Below are positions 56,948 to 64,000 of a stretch of DNA of 64,000 bases, piece after piece. Location of the stretch: positions 722,001 to 786,000 of the forward strand of contig NZ_CP092827.1 of assembly GCF_022533585.1 (NCBI RefSeq), written 5' to 3'. The stretch's first letter is position 1, and each line of letters begins with the position of its first letter. This stretch comes from Pseudomonas sp. LS.1a. Lineage in GTDB: Bacteria > Pseudomonadota > Gammaproteobacteria > Pseudomonadales > Pseudomonadaceae. A model generated the notes under the pieces. It had not been told where the DNA came from. It saw only the letters and a program-made list of their open reading frames with translations, and searched no databases. Both the position numbers and the translations under genes were made by a program.

Positions 56948-57529
56948 ATGAAAAGGGCTGGATGGCTGGCGCTGGCACTGGGCATGCTGTGTGCTGCAGC
57001 GCAGGCCGATGAGCGTGATCTGTGGTTGTTCGCGCAATGGGCCGGGGACCATCAGACCCGGCCGTTTCGCGAGATGCTGGTGGATGCGCGCCTGTATGGC
57101 GTGGTACCGATCCATCAGTTGCTGCGTTCGGCCTCGGACTGGAAGCTGTGCCACGCGTCACCCTTCGCCGTGCCACCTGCCAGCAACTGGCCGGCAGTGC
57201 GCTCGACGCTCTCGCTGATCAAGGCGCTCGACGACCAGGGCATCCTGCGCCAGTTCGAGGTGGTTTCGGCCTACCGCGACCCACGCCTGAACGTCTGCGC
57301 CGGCGGGGCAGCCAACAGCGCCCACACCCGTGCCTTCGCCGTCGATATCCTGCTACCCGCCTGGGCGGACCCCAACCCGCTGTGCCGTTTCTGGCAGCAG
57401 TATGGCCAGGCCTGGAACATGGGCCTGGGGCGCTATCCGTCCGGGCGTATTCATGTAGATACCGCGGGTTACCGCACCTGGGGTGGTGATGGCCGTTCGG
57501 GTTCGTCGTTCTGTATCAAGCCCAGATGA
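56948..57529 (+). CDS. Exported M15-family (D,D-carboxypeptidase-like) peptidase
   Basis: A 193-residue protein with a signal peptide (MKRAGWLALALGMLCAAAQA). Zinc-site motifs of the M15_3/YcbK type are visible: the SAHTRAFAVD segment (His...Asp) and GRIHVD (His-x-Asp) near the C-terminus. Probable role: trimming peptidoglycan peptides in the periplasm. GGGAG lies before the ATG at 56948. Its 3' end overlaps the convergent LysR gene by 61 bases. Confidence 0.88.
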   Translation: MKRAGWLALALGMLCAAAQADERDLWLFAQWAGDHQTRPFREMLVDARLYGVVPIHQLLRSASDWKLCHASPFAVPPASNWPAVRSTLSLIKALDDQGILRQFEVVSAYRDPRLNVCAGGAANSAHTRAFAVDILLPAWADPNPLCRFWQQYGQAWNMGLGRYPSGRIHVDTAGYRTWGGDGRSGSSFCIKPR

Positions 57530-58386
57530 GCCAGGCAGCCCCGGCATTCGCCCATCACCCATGCGGCGAAGCGCTGGCGCCTGCCGCCGTCTTCCAAGGG
57601 CTGCGGGCTGAGCAGGTGGTAGGCCGAGCCGTCGCGTACAAAGCCGAATGGCGCCTGCAACTGCCCGCTGTCGAGTTCGTCACGCACCATCAGGGCTGAG
57701 GCCATGGCCAGGCCCAGGCCGGCGCTGGCAGCCTGAATCGACAGGTAGAAATGCTCGAAGTCGCTGCGCTCGGTGTGCCGAGCCTGCTGGCCGCTCAGGC
57801 GCAGCCAGGTGGGCCAGGCCCCGGGGCGGGTGGCGCTGTGCAGCAGGCGTTGGCCTTCAAGCTGGATGGGGGAGGTGGGGTGACACACCGGGCCGATCCA
57901 TTCGTCGCAGATTTTCTGGTTGTACAGCTGCTTGTCCCAGTGGAAGTCGTCGCGGCGAATTGCCAGGTCGACACCGCTGCGGGCGAAGTCCAGGGGCCCG
58001 CCTGCGGCCACCAGGTGCAACTGCAGGTCGGGGTGGGCGGCATGGAAGCGGGGCAGGCGGGGGATCAGCCAGCGCATGGCAATGGTCGGTTCGCACGACA
58101 GCACCAGCACGTTGTCGCGGGCCTGTTGCTGCAAACGCTGCACGGCGCCTTCGAGCTGCTCGAAGATCGCCTGGGTGGTGCCCTGCAAGGCGCGACCGGC
58201 AGGGGTGAGGAAAATGGCCCGGTTGCGGCGCTCGAACAGCTCCACGCCAAGGCTTTCTTCAAGCAGGCGCACCTGGCGGCTGACCGCGCCGTGGGTGACG
58301 TGCAGGTGCTCGGCGGCGCGCACGAAACTCTCGGTTTTGGCGGCGATGTCGAAGTAGCGGAAGGCGTTGAGTGGGGGCAGTTTCAT
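57469..58386 (-). CDS. LysR-family regulator, GcvA-like
   Basis: It has 305 residues. The N-terminus KLPPLNAFRYFDIAAKTESFVRAAEHLHVTHGAVSRQVRLLEESLG is the GcvA-type winged helix-turn-helix, followed by a normal effector domain. The ATG at 58386 is chosen by family alignment; the longer frame enters a REP element. It is divergent from the LysE gene, its likely target. The last 20 codons overlap the M15 peptidase gene convergently; the stop sits inside that gene. Confidence 0.92.
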   Translation of the reverse strand: MKLPPLNAFRYFDIAAKTESFVRAAEHLHVTHGAVSRQVRLLEESLGVELFERRNRAIFLTPAGRALQGTTQAIFEQLEGAVQRLQQQARDNVLVLSCEPTIAMRWLIPRLPRFHAAHPDLQLHLVAAGGPLDFARSGVDLAIRRDDFHWDKQLYNQKICDEWIGPVCHPTSPIQLEGQRLLHSATRPGAWPTWLRLSGQQARHTERSDFEHFYLSIQAASAGLGLAMASALMVRDELDSGQLQAPFGFVRDGSAYHLLSPQPLEDGGRRQRFAAWVMGECRGCLAHLGLIQNDEPERPSPPQVR

Positions 58387-58408
58387 GGCATCCCTGGTTG
58401 CCTGTACC

Positions 58409-58502
58409 GGCCTCTTCGCGGGTAAACCCGCTCCCACAGGAACTTCTCCGAACCTGAGGGCGGCGCATCACCTGTGGGAGCGGGTTTACCCGCGAAGAGG
58501 CC
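58409..58502. repeat. REP pair between LysR and LysE genes
   Basis: Arms GGCCTCTTCGCGGGTAAACC and its complement are further extended by CCTGTACCGG and CCGGCACAGG. It lies on the regulator side of the divergent gap, away from the AT-rich lysE promoter region. Confidence 0.9.
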
Positions 58503-58577
58503 GGCACAGGTTCTATATAACTGTGAGGAAAGCTATCAGATTTGCTTCACTATAAATCGATTTTTCCCGGCCTATAA

Positions 58578-58625
58578 GCTCTCGATAATTGCGTGGTCTG
58601 TGCATTTCCATCGCCTATCGAGAGC
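58578..58625 (+). promoter_or_regulatory. 10-bp inverted repeat covering the lysE ribosome site
   Basis: GCTCTCGATA (58578-58587) and TATCGAGAGC (58616-58625) are exact complements, 28 bases apart. The right arm contains GAGAG, the likely ribosome site of the ATG at 58633. It could be an mRNA hairpin that hides the site, or a DNA operator for the divergent LysR protein. Confidence 0.55.
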
Positions 58626-58632
58626 CACCAGC

Positions 58633-59247
58633 ATGACCGAACTCATCGCCGTCGCCCTGTTCACCCTGCTCGCCGTCATCAGCCCTGGTGCCGACTTCGC
58701 CATGGTCACTCGCAGTAGTTATGCACAAGGCCGCAAGGCCGGGCTGGCTGCCGCCGTGGGCATTGCATTGGGGGTGCAGGTGCATGTCCTGTACACGGTG
58801 CTGGGCATCGCGGTGATCATCAGCCAGAGCCCGGCCTTGTTCCTGGGCATGAAAGTGCTAGGCGCGGGTTACCTGGTTTATCTGGGCTACCAGTCGCTCA
58901 CCAACACCCGGCGCATCAGCCTCGTCGGGGGCGCCGCATCCGCCGCCAGCGTGACGCAGGCCCTGCGCACGGGCTTTCTGACCAACGCCTTCAACCCCAA
59001 GACCATGCTGTTCGTCATCAGCGCCTTCACCCAGGTGGTGAAGCCCGGTAGCCCGCTGGTGCTGGATTTTGCCTACGGCGCTTTCATGTCCGTTGCTCAC
59101 TGGCTGTGGTTCAGCCTGGTGGCGGTGTTCTTCTCCAGCACGGCATTGCGCAAGGCGATGATCGAGCGGCAGATGCTGGTGGACCGGGTGATCGGTGTGG
59201 CGCTGATAGGGCTTGGCCTGGCCGTGGCTGTTACCGGCATGCGCTGA
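58633..59247 (+). CDS. LysE/RhtB-family amino-acid exporter
   Basis: A 204-residue inner-membrane protein with about six helices. The N-terminal LLAVISPGADFAMVTRSSYAQGRKAGLAAAVGIALG is the RhtB/LysE signature, and the FNPKTMLFVISAF segment is also typical. It exports amino acids or analogues; RhtB relatives export homoserine and threonine, others lysine or arginine. It is divergent from a LysR gene that is probably its regulator. Confidence 0.93.
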   Translation: MTELIAVALFTLLAVISPGADFAMVTRSSYAQGRKAGLAAAVGIALGVQVHVLYTVLGIAVIISQSPALFLGMKVLGAGYLVYLGYQSLTNTRRISLVGGAASAASVTQALRTGFLTNAFNPKTMLFVISAFTQVVKPGSPLVLDFAYGAFMSVAHWLWFSLVAVFFSSTALRKAMIERQMLVDRVIGVALIGLGLAVAVTGMR

Positions 59248-59292
59248 GGCGGGAGAAGGAGGGCAGGCCTGTGGTATTTTTCGCAGGCAAAG

Positions 59293-59322
59293 AAAAAGGG
59301 CCTACCTTGCGGTAAGCCCTTT
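59293..59322 (-). terminator. Terminator of the tRNA-Met gene
   Basis: On the minus strand AAAGGGCTTACC, loop GCAA, then GGTAGGCCCTTTTT. It lies just after the tRNA 3' end. Confidence 0.88.
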
Positions 59323-59330
59323 GTCTTGTT

Positions 59331-59407
59331 TGGTGGCTACACAGGGACTTGAACCCCGGACCCCAGCATTATGAATGCTATGCTCTAACCAACTGAGCTA
59401 TGTAGCC
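59331..59407 (-). tRNA. tRNA-Met (CAT), elongator type
   Basis: The minus strand folds into a full cloverleaf: acceptor GGCTACA/TGTAGCC, D-arm GCTC-AGTTGGTTA-GAGC, anticodon arm TAGCA-TTCATAA-TGCTG with anticodon CAT, and T-arm CGGGG-TTCAAGT-CCCTG. CCA is encoded. The standard G-C end pair and D-loop favour elongator rather than initiator Met. Confidence 0.95.
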
Positions 59408-59483
59408 GATGGCGCGCATTATTCTCTTGAACGGCCCCCCTGTCAACACTCATTTCAAAAAAAATTTGCACGCTTTCAAAAAC

Positions 59484-60104
59484 TTAGCGGCCAGGCCCGC
59501 TTTCTGCGTGGCCCAACGGCATGTCGCTGGCTTTCAGGTGCCCGTTGCGCCAGCTGCCGACGGCCTTGAGGTCGGCTTTGCGCACCGGGCCGATACGCGA
59601 GCCATCGAAGGTTACCCGCTCGCCCGCCGACACCAAGCGCTGTTCGCCGCCCTGGATAATCATTGCCTGGCCACTGAGCACCACCAGTTCGTCATGGCCT
59701 GCATGGCGGGCGACCTGCAGGCGGGTACCGAACACCTGAATGCGCGCATCGCCCACTGTCACCTCCATGGCCCGGCCGTCGAGCATCACTTCCAGGTACA
59801 CCTGGCCCTGCACCAGTTGTAGTTCGCGTGTACTGCCGCGCAGGTCGGCGTTCATCGCGCTGGCGCTATCCAGGTGCAGAGTGGTGCCATCGGCCAGGCG
59901 CAGGCTGCGAAGTTCACCTGCATCGGTATGCAATTGGCTGCCCAGGCGCTGCATCAGCGGCCAGTACAGGTATGCGGCAGCGCCCAGCCCCAGCAGGAAC
60001 AGCAGCGCCAGCCATTTGCCCAAGTGGCTGCGGCGCGCATTGATCTGTCGCGGGCGGGGGCGAGTGGTCGGCGGCTGCAATTGCCTGGCGGGCATCGGGC
60101 TCAT
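59484..60104 (-). CDS. FecR-like protein, shortened and without a FecI partner
   Basis: A 206-residue protein with one membrane helix (about 29-49, WLALLFLLGLGAAAYLYW) and a FecR domain (about 65-160: TDAGELRSLRLADGTTLHLDSASAMNADLRGSTRELQLVQGQVYLEV, VQVFGTRLQVARH). The N-terminal cytoplasmic DUF4880 part and the C-terminal domain of normal FecR proteins (about 320 residues) are missing. No FecI-type sigma gene or TonB receptor is adjacent. It may be a remnant or a regulator acting on a distant partner. Confidence 0.82.
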   Translation of the reverse strand: MSPMPARQLQPPTTRPRPRQINARRSHLGKWLALLFLLGLGAAAYLYWPLMQRLGSQLHTDAGELRSLRLADGTTLHLDSASAMNADLRGSTRELQLVQGQVYLEVMLDGRAMEVTVGDARIQVFGTRLQVARHAGHDELVVLSGQAMIIQGGEQRLVSAGERVTFDGSRIGPVRKADLKAVGSWRNGHLKASDMPLGHAESGPGR

Positions 60105-60169
60105 GAATTCGGTCTGCTCGCGATAGGGGCCGTTTCGCCCAACGATGACAGGGGAATGGGCCGATGATG

Positions 60170-60193
60170 CTAATTATATTGAGAAGCATTTAC
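60170..60193 (-). promoter_or_regulatory. Possible Fur box upstream of the FecR-like gene
   Basis: TTGAGAAGCATTTAC (60179-60193) resembles the 7-1-7 Fur pattern TGAGAATCATT, within an AT-rich stretch. It is degenerate. It fits iron control of a FecI/FecR-type locus but is not proof. Confidence 0.35.
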
Positions 60194-60285
60194 AAGTGCG
60201 CTGCGACAGATGAATAAAAAAGGTAGCTAAGTATCTATTCGTTTCCCGATAATCGGATCCCAAACTACGGATGGAGAGTCGGCAC

Positions 60286-61500
60286 ATGGCTATCAGTAGC
60301 GCCTCCACGGCGCCCACCAGTGCGGCGTCGAGCCAAGCCACGCCGCTGGTGATGCGCATCATCGGTTTCTGCGCCCTGGCGCACCTGATCAATGACCTGA
60401 TCCAGTCGGTGCTGCCGGCGATCTACCCGATGCTCAAGGCCAACTACGACCTGAGTTTCGCCCAGATCGGCATGATCACCCTGACGTTCCAGATCACCGC
60501 CTCGCTACTGCAGCCTTGGGTCGGCTTCTTCACTGATCGCCGCCCGGCACCGAACCTGTTGCCGCTGGGCACCCTGTGCACCCTGGTGGGTATCGTGATG
60601 CTGGCCTTCGTCGGCAGCTTCCCGATGATTCTGCTGGCCTCGGCGCTGGTGGGTATCGGCTCGTCGACCTTCCACCCGGAGACCTCGCGTATCGCGCGCC
60701 TGGCCTCGGGTGGGCGCTTCGGCCTGGCCCAGTCGACCTTCCAGGTCGGCGGCAACACCGGCTCGGCCCTGGGCCCGTTGCTGGCGGCGGCCATTGTCAT
60801 TCCGTTCGGCCAGAGCCACGTGGCCTGGTTCGGCCTGGCTGCGCTGTTCTTCCTCGGCGTCACCCTGATGCTGCGTGGCTGGTACAAGGAGCACCTCAAC
60901 CAGGCCAAGGCGCGCAAGGCAGTGCAGGCGACCCACGGCATTTCCCGCGGGCGGGTGATCGCGGCGCTGATCGTGCTGGGCCTGCTGGTGTTCTCCAAGT
61001 ACTTCTACATGGCCAGCTTCACCAGCTACTTCACTTTTTACCTGATCGAGAAGTTCGATGTGTCGGTGGCCAGTTCGCAGCTGCACCTGTTCCTGTTCCT
61101 CGGTGCGGTGGCGGCAGGTACCTTCTTCGGCGGACCGATCGGTGACCGGATCGGGCGCAAGGCGGTGATCTGGTTCTCGATCCTTGGCGTGGCGCCGTTC
61201 ACCCTGGTGCTGCCGTATGCCGACCTGTTCTGGACCACGGTGTTGAGCGTGGTGATCGGCTTTATCCTGGCCTCGGCGTTTTCCGCGATCGTGGTGTATG
61301 CGCAGGAGCTGGTGCCGGGCAGCGTGGGCATGATTGCCGGGATCTTCTTCGGGCTGATGTTCGGTTTTGGCGGTATTGGCGCGGCGCTGCTGGGGTATGT
61401 GGCAGACCTGCGCGGTATCGAATATGTGTATGGGCTGTGCTCGTTCCTGCCGTTGTTCGGCGTGTTGGCGGTGTTCTTGCCGAGTACCGGTAAGCGCTGA
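60286..61500 (+). CDS. MFS transporter, Fsr (fosmidomycin resistance)-like
   Basis: A 404-residue 12-helix protein. After a short Ser/Thr/Ala-rich N-terminus, MRIIGFCALAHLINDLIQSVLPAIYPMLKANYDLSFAQIGMI matches the Fsr branch of the MFS, as does GSSTFHPETSRIARLASGGRFGLAQSTFQVGGNTG. It would export a drug or phosphonate-like compound. The start at 60286 has GGAGAG 7 bases upstream. A short CCGAT-A-ATCGG palindrome at 60246-60256 lies before it and could be an operator. Confidence 0.9.
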   Translation: MAISSASTAPTSAASSQATPLVMRIIGFCALAHLINDLIQSVLPAIYPMLKANYDLSFAQIGMITLTFQITASLLQPWVGFFTDRRPAPNLLPLGTLCTLVGIVMLAFVGSFPMILLASALVGIGSSTFHPETSRIARLASGGRFGLAQSTFQVGGNTGSALGPLLAAAIVIPFGQSHVAWFGLAALFFLGVTLMLRGWYKEHLNQAKARKAVQATHGISRGRVIAALIVLGLLVFSKYFYMASFTSYFTFYLIEKFDVSVASSQLHLFLFLGAVAAGTFFGGPIGDRIGRKAVIWFSILGVAPFTLVLPYADLFWTTVLSVVIGFILASAFSAIVVYAQELVPGSVGMIAGIFFGLMFGFGGIGAALLGYVADLRGIEYVYGLCSFLPLFGVLAVFLPSTGKR

Positions 61501-61503
61501 TAT

Positions 61504-61634
61504 TGCCGGGGCTGCTTTGCAGCCCATCGCCGGCAAGCCAGCTCCCCACCTCGACCACATCGGCCTCAAGCCATGCGCAGTCCCTGTAGGAGTCTGGCTT
61601 GCCGGCGACGGGGCGCGCAGCGGCCCCCGACGAT
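61504..61634. repeat. Repeat pair of a second family (GCCGGCAAGCCAGCTCC)
   Basis: CATCGCCGGCAAGCCAGCTCC and AGGAGTCTGGCTTGCCGGCGA are inverted, imperfect arms with GGCTGCTTTGCAGCCC outside. The 422-base gap 61501-61922 holds this, a doubtful 45-codon ORF (61702) and the ribosome site of the next gene. Confidence 0.75.
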
Positions 61635-61701
61635 TGACGGCCTGACACCCTTGGCCTAGAGTGCCGCCTCTTTCCAGACCACCTGCGTAGTAGCCAAAGC
61701 A

Positions 61702-61839
61702 ATGTGCCGTACCCAGTCCCTGCCAAACACCCGCCAGCCGGCCCTCCAGGCCCTGCGTCGTGCGTGGCCGAGCGACACGGTGCTCAAGCGTCGCCGCAGC
61801 GTGCTGTTTGCCTTCACCTTCTCGCCACACCTCGCCTGA
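61702..61839 (+). CDS. Doubtful 45-residue ORF (possible leader peptide)
   Basis: The reading frame MCRTQSLPNTRQPALQALRR... is basic and Arg-rich, and ends 83 bases before the MFS gene. It has no clear ribosome site and no recognised homologue. It may be chance; it is listed only because the 422-base gap is otherwise empty. Confidence 0.2.
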   Translation: MCRTQSLPNTRQPALQALRRAWPSDTVLKRRRSVLFAFTFSPHLA

Positions 61840-61922
61840 ACTGATCTGCGCTTACGCGTCGCTCGCCGCCCTGGCGTGCGCGCCTGTGTCTGCACGTCTT
61901 TTCGGTTTGCAAGGAGTGGTAC

Positions 61923-63080
61923 ATGAACATGCGTTTGCTGGCGGGCTTGTTGTTCGCCGTTTCGGTCGTGGGTTTCAGTTTGGGGGCCAGCCTGCCGCTG
62001 GTGTCGTTGCGCCTGCATGAGGCCGGTGCAAGTACCCTGGAAATCGGCATCATCTCGGCCATACCCGCCGCGGGCATGATGCTCTCGGCGTTCCTGGTCG
62101 ACGCCTGCTGTCGCCACCTCACCCGGCGCACCATCTACCTGCTGTGCTTCAGCCTGTGCACGCTCAGCATTGCCTTGCTCGAGTCGGCGTTCGGCTCGCT
62201 GTGGCTGCTGGCGCTGTTGCGCCTGGGCCTGGGGCTGGGCATGGGGATCGCCATCATCCTCGGCGAGTCGTGGGTCAACGAGCTGTGCCCGGAGCACAAC
62301 CGCGGCAAGATCATGGCCCTGTACGCCACCAGCTTTACCGGTTTCCAGGTGCTCGGCCCGGCCATGCTGGCGGTGCTGGGCGCCGACAGCCCATGGATCA
62401 CCGCTGTGGTCACCGCCTGCTATGGCCTGGCGCTGCTGTGCATCGTGCTGACCGTGCCCAACGACCATGTGGAACATGAAGAGGGTGAAAAGAGCTTCGG
62501 CCTGGCCGGTTTCTTCCGCGTGGCGCCGGCGTTGTGCGTGGCGGTGCTGTTCTTCTCGTTCTTCGATGCCGTGGTGCTGTCGCTGCTGCCGGTGTATGCC
62601 ACCAGTCATGGCTTTGCCGTGGGTGTGGCGGCGCTGATGGTGACCGTGGTGTTTGCCGGCGACATGGTGTTCCAGTTGCCGCTCGGCTGGTTGGCCGACC
62701 GGGTGGAGCGCACCGGGTTGCACCTGGTATGCGGGCTGCTGGCGATGGCGATCGGTATCGGCCTGCCCTGGCTGCTGAACATGACCTGGCTGCTGTGGCC
62801 GCTGCTGGTGCTGCTGGGCGCAGTGGCAGGGGGTATCTACACCCTGGCGCTGGTGCTGATCGGGCAGCGCTTCAAGGGCCAGGACCTGGTCACCGCCAAT
62901 GCCAGCGTGGGGCTGCTGTGGGGCGTGGGTAGCCTGGTCGGGCCGCTGGTGAGCGGTGCGGCGATGGATGTGGCGCCGCATGGTCTGCCCATCGCACTGG
63001 CGCTGATGGCCGGGTTGTTCGTGTGCTTTGCCCGGCAGTCCTACCGGCGCGCGGGGCGGTTGCGGATGATTGCCGACTGA
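61923..63080 (+). CDS. MFS transporter (YcaD-like)
   Basis: A 385-residue 12-helix protein with GFSLGASLPLVSLRLHEAGASTLEIGIISAIPAAGMMLSAFLVD at the start and ESWVNELCPEHNRGKIMALYATSF in the middle, the pattern of the YcaD-type MFS proteins. AAGGAG lies 8 bases upstream. Substrate unknown. A long overlapping reading frame on the other strand is rejected as shadow. Confidence 0.88.
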   Translation: MNMRLLAGLLFAVSVVGFSLGASLPLVSLRLHEAGASTLEIGIISAIPAAGMMLSAFLVDACCRHLTRRTIYLLCFSLCTLSIALLESAFGSLWLLALLRLGLGLGMGIAIILGESWVNELCPEHNRGKIMALYATSFTGFQVLGPAMLAVLGADSPWITAVVTACYGLALLCIVLTVPNDHVEHEEGEKSFGLAGFFRVAPALCVAVLFFSFFDAVVLSLLPVYATSHGFAVGVAALMVTVVFAGDMVFQLPLGWLADRVERTGLHLVCGLLAMAIGIGLPWLLNMTWLLWPLLVLLGAVAGGIYTLALVLIGQRFKGQDLVTANASVGLLWGVGSLVGPLVSGAAMDVAPHGLPIALALMAGLFVCFARQSYRRAGRLRMIAD

Positions 63081-63168
63081 CGGTCAGGAATTGGTTGCGC
63101 AAGAACCGGCGTTTGCCCGATGAGCGGCTGCGCTAAGCTGGACCTGCAATCGACTTGATGGAGGTTCC

Positions 63169-63795
63169 ATGATCCTGGCCGACCTTTCGCCTGACGCCTA
63201 CCGCGAGGCCACCGAATACCTGGCGGCGCTGGACCCGGACTGGGCACGGCATATCGCAGCGACCGGGCCTTGCCTGCACCAGGCCACGCCGGGGCGGGAG
63301 CCTTATGAGGTGTTGGTGCGGGCGATCGCCTACCAGCAACTGCATGCCCGTGCTGCCGAGGCAATTCTTGGGCGCTTGCTGGCGCTGTTCCCGGAGGCTG
63401 CGTTCCCAGGGCCAGAGCAATTGTTGGCGGTTACACCGGAAACCATGCGCGCTTGTGGTTTTTCCGCGAGCAAGCTGGCGACGATCCAGGGCATTGCCCA
63501 GGGCCGTCTGGAGGGTGTGGTGCCGACCCGGGAGGAGGCACTGGCCATGTCTGACGAGGCGTTGATCGAACGGCTGGTGACATTGCGCGGGGTAGGGCGG
63601 TGGACGGTGGAGATGTTGCTGATCTATAGCCTGGCGCGTTCGGACGTGCTGCCGGTGGACGATTTTGGCGTGCGCGAGGGGTATCGGCGGATGAAGGGGC
63701 TGGACACGGCGCCGACGCCGGCGCAGATGCGTTCGCTGGGCGGCGGTTGGCGGCCGTACCGCACCGTGGCGGCCTGGTACCTGTGGCGGGCCTGA
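63169..63795 (+). CDS. DNA-3-methyladenine glycosylase, AlkA-type (HhH-GPD)
   Basis: A 208-residue DNA repair enzyme. The HhH-GPD core is visible: ISYQQL-type AIAYQQLHARAAEAI, the hairpin LRGVGRWTVEMLLI, and the catalytic Asp in VLPVDDFGVREGY. It removes alkylated purines from DNA. The strong GGAGG is at 63160-63164. It lacks the N-terminal domain of E. coli AlkA, being the shorter form found in many bacteria. An Ada-like gene follows 148 bases downstream, across a REP pair. Confidence 0.92.
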   Translation: MILADLSPDAYREATEYLAALDPDWARHIAATGPCLHQATPGREPYEVLVRAIAYQQLHARAAEAILGRLLALFPEAAFPGPEQLLAVTPETMRACGFSASKLATIQGIAQGRLEGVVPTREEALAMSDEALIERLVTLRGVGRWTVEMLLIYSLARSDVLPVDDFGVREGYRRMKGLDTAPTPAQMRSLGGGWRPYRTVAAWYLWRA

Positions 63796-63811
63796 GGTTT
63801 TGCACTGCCTG

Positions 63812-63918
63812 GGCCGGTCTCTTCGCGGGTAAACCCGCTCCCACAGGGATTTCCACAGCCTGGAATGTCTATGCAGTACCTGTGGGAGCGGGTTCACCCG
63901 CGAAAGGGCCGGCACAGG
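63812..63918. repeat. REP pair, arms differ by one base
   Basis: The arm centres are GGGTAAACCC and (complement) GGGTGAACCC, so the pairing is imperfect. It lies between the glycosylase and the Ada-like gene. Confidence 0.87.
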
Positions 63919-63943
63919 CGACAACCAATCTGGACATTTACTA

Positions 63944-64000
63944 ATGAACCCCTACACCACCCCCGACCAACGCTGGCAAGCCGTAGAATCCCGCGAAACC
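63944..64000 (+). CDS. ada: N-terminus of an Ada-like methylphosphotriester-DNA methyltransferase/regulator; continues beyond the window
   Basis: Only 19 codons are visible: MNPYTTPDQRWQAVESRET. The pattern T(P)xxRWxAVxxR is typical of the start of Ada proteins, before the zinc-Cys domain. The preceding glycosylase gene supports an adaptive alkylation-response locus. Because so little is visible, the call is tentative. Confidence 0.5.
   Translation, partial: MNPYTTPDQRWQAVESRET

Noticed and set aside
58633..60193. Genomic island at the tRNA-Met gene
   Set aside because: No integrase, no direct repeat of the tRNA 3' end found nearby, and the flanking genes have ordinary composition.

Overview
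The window is chromosomal DNA of a fluorescent Pseudomonas, most likely of the P. putida group. This rests on GC-rich Pseudomonas-type coding sequence, on about eighteen REP/REPIN-type elements of the kind ending in GCTCCCACAG, and on recognisable blocks of conserved Pseudomonas gene order: glyA-morA, rplU-rpmA-obgE-proB, mksF-mksE-mksB and a rimI block. I see no prophage, integrase, insertion sequence, CRISPR array or rRNA. There is one tRNA (elongator tRNA-Met).

Layout. 1-4.7 kb: a type II thioesterase cut by the left edge, two MFS exporters in one operon, and their divergent LysR regulator. 4.8-11 kb: an ArsB/SLC13-type anion transporter, then a two-component system (histidine kinase plus sigma-54 response regulator). 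Next to it is an operon (exported double-repeat protein plus MFS transporter) that carries what looks like a complete sigma-54 control region: -24/-12 promoter, IHF site and a 15-bp palindromic enhancer. 11-18.9 kb: malate dehydrogenase flanked by inverted REPIN copies, an amino-acid ABC receptor and permease without an ATPase, and a probable sulfur amino-acid operon (homocysteine methyltransferase, cystathionine gamma-synthase/lyase-type enzyme, APC permease, LysR regulator). 19-23.9 kb: a tightly packed amino-acid island with a diverged threonine-synthase paralogue, Lrp regulator, ACT-less homoserine dehydrogenase, aldehyde dehydrogenase and RidA. I read it as a probable catabolic pathway for a hydroxy-amino acid such as homoserine.

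24-35 kb: an SBF/Acr3-like transporter, glyA, the c-di-GMP enzyme morA, a small zinc-site protein, ettA, gdhA and a GreA/GreB-family factor. 35-44 kb: envelope genes (a lipoprotein, a DUF4105 protein, a DUF3015 protein), a Lon-like protease, small conserved genes, FklB and YjdM. 44-49 kb: ispB divergent from rplU-rpmA, then obgE, proB and a CreA-family gene. 49-54 kb: the MksFEB condensin without MksG. 54-60 kb: a conserved hypothetical with rimI, an exported protein of unknown role divergent from an M15 peptidase, a LysR/LysE divergent pair with a possible mRNA hairpin over the lysE ribosome site, tRNA-Met and an orphan shortened FecR. 60-64 kb: two MFS transporters, an AlkA-type DNA glycosylase and the first codons of an Ada-like gene, which together suggest an alkylation-repair pair.

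The most interesting items are the sigma-54 module at 7.5-11 kb, the threonine-synthase-like cluster at 19-23.9 kb, and the REPINs whose two arms usually match each other while differing between loci.
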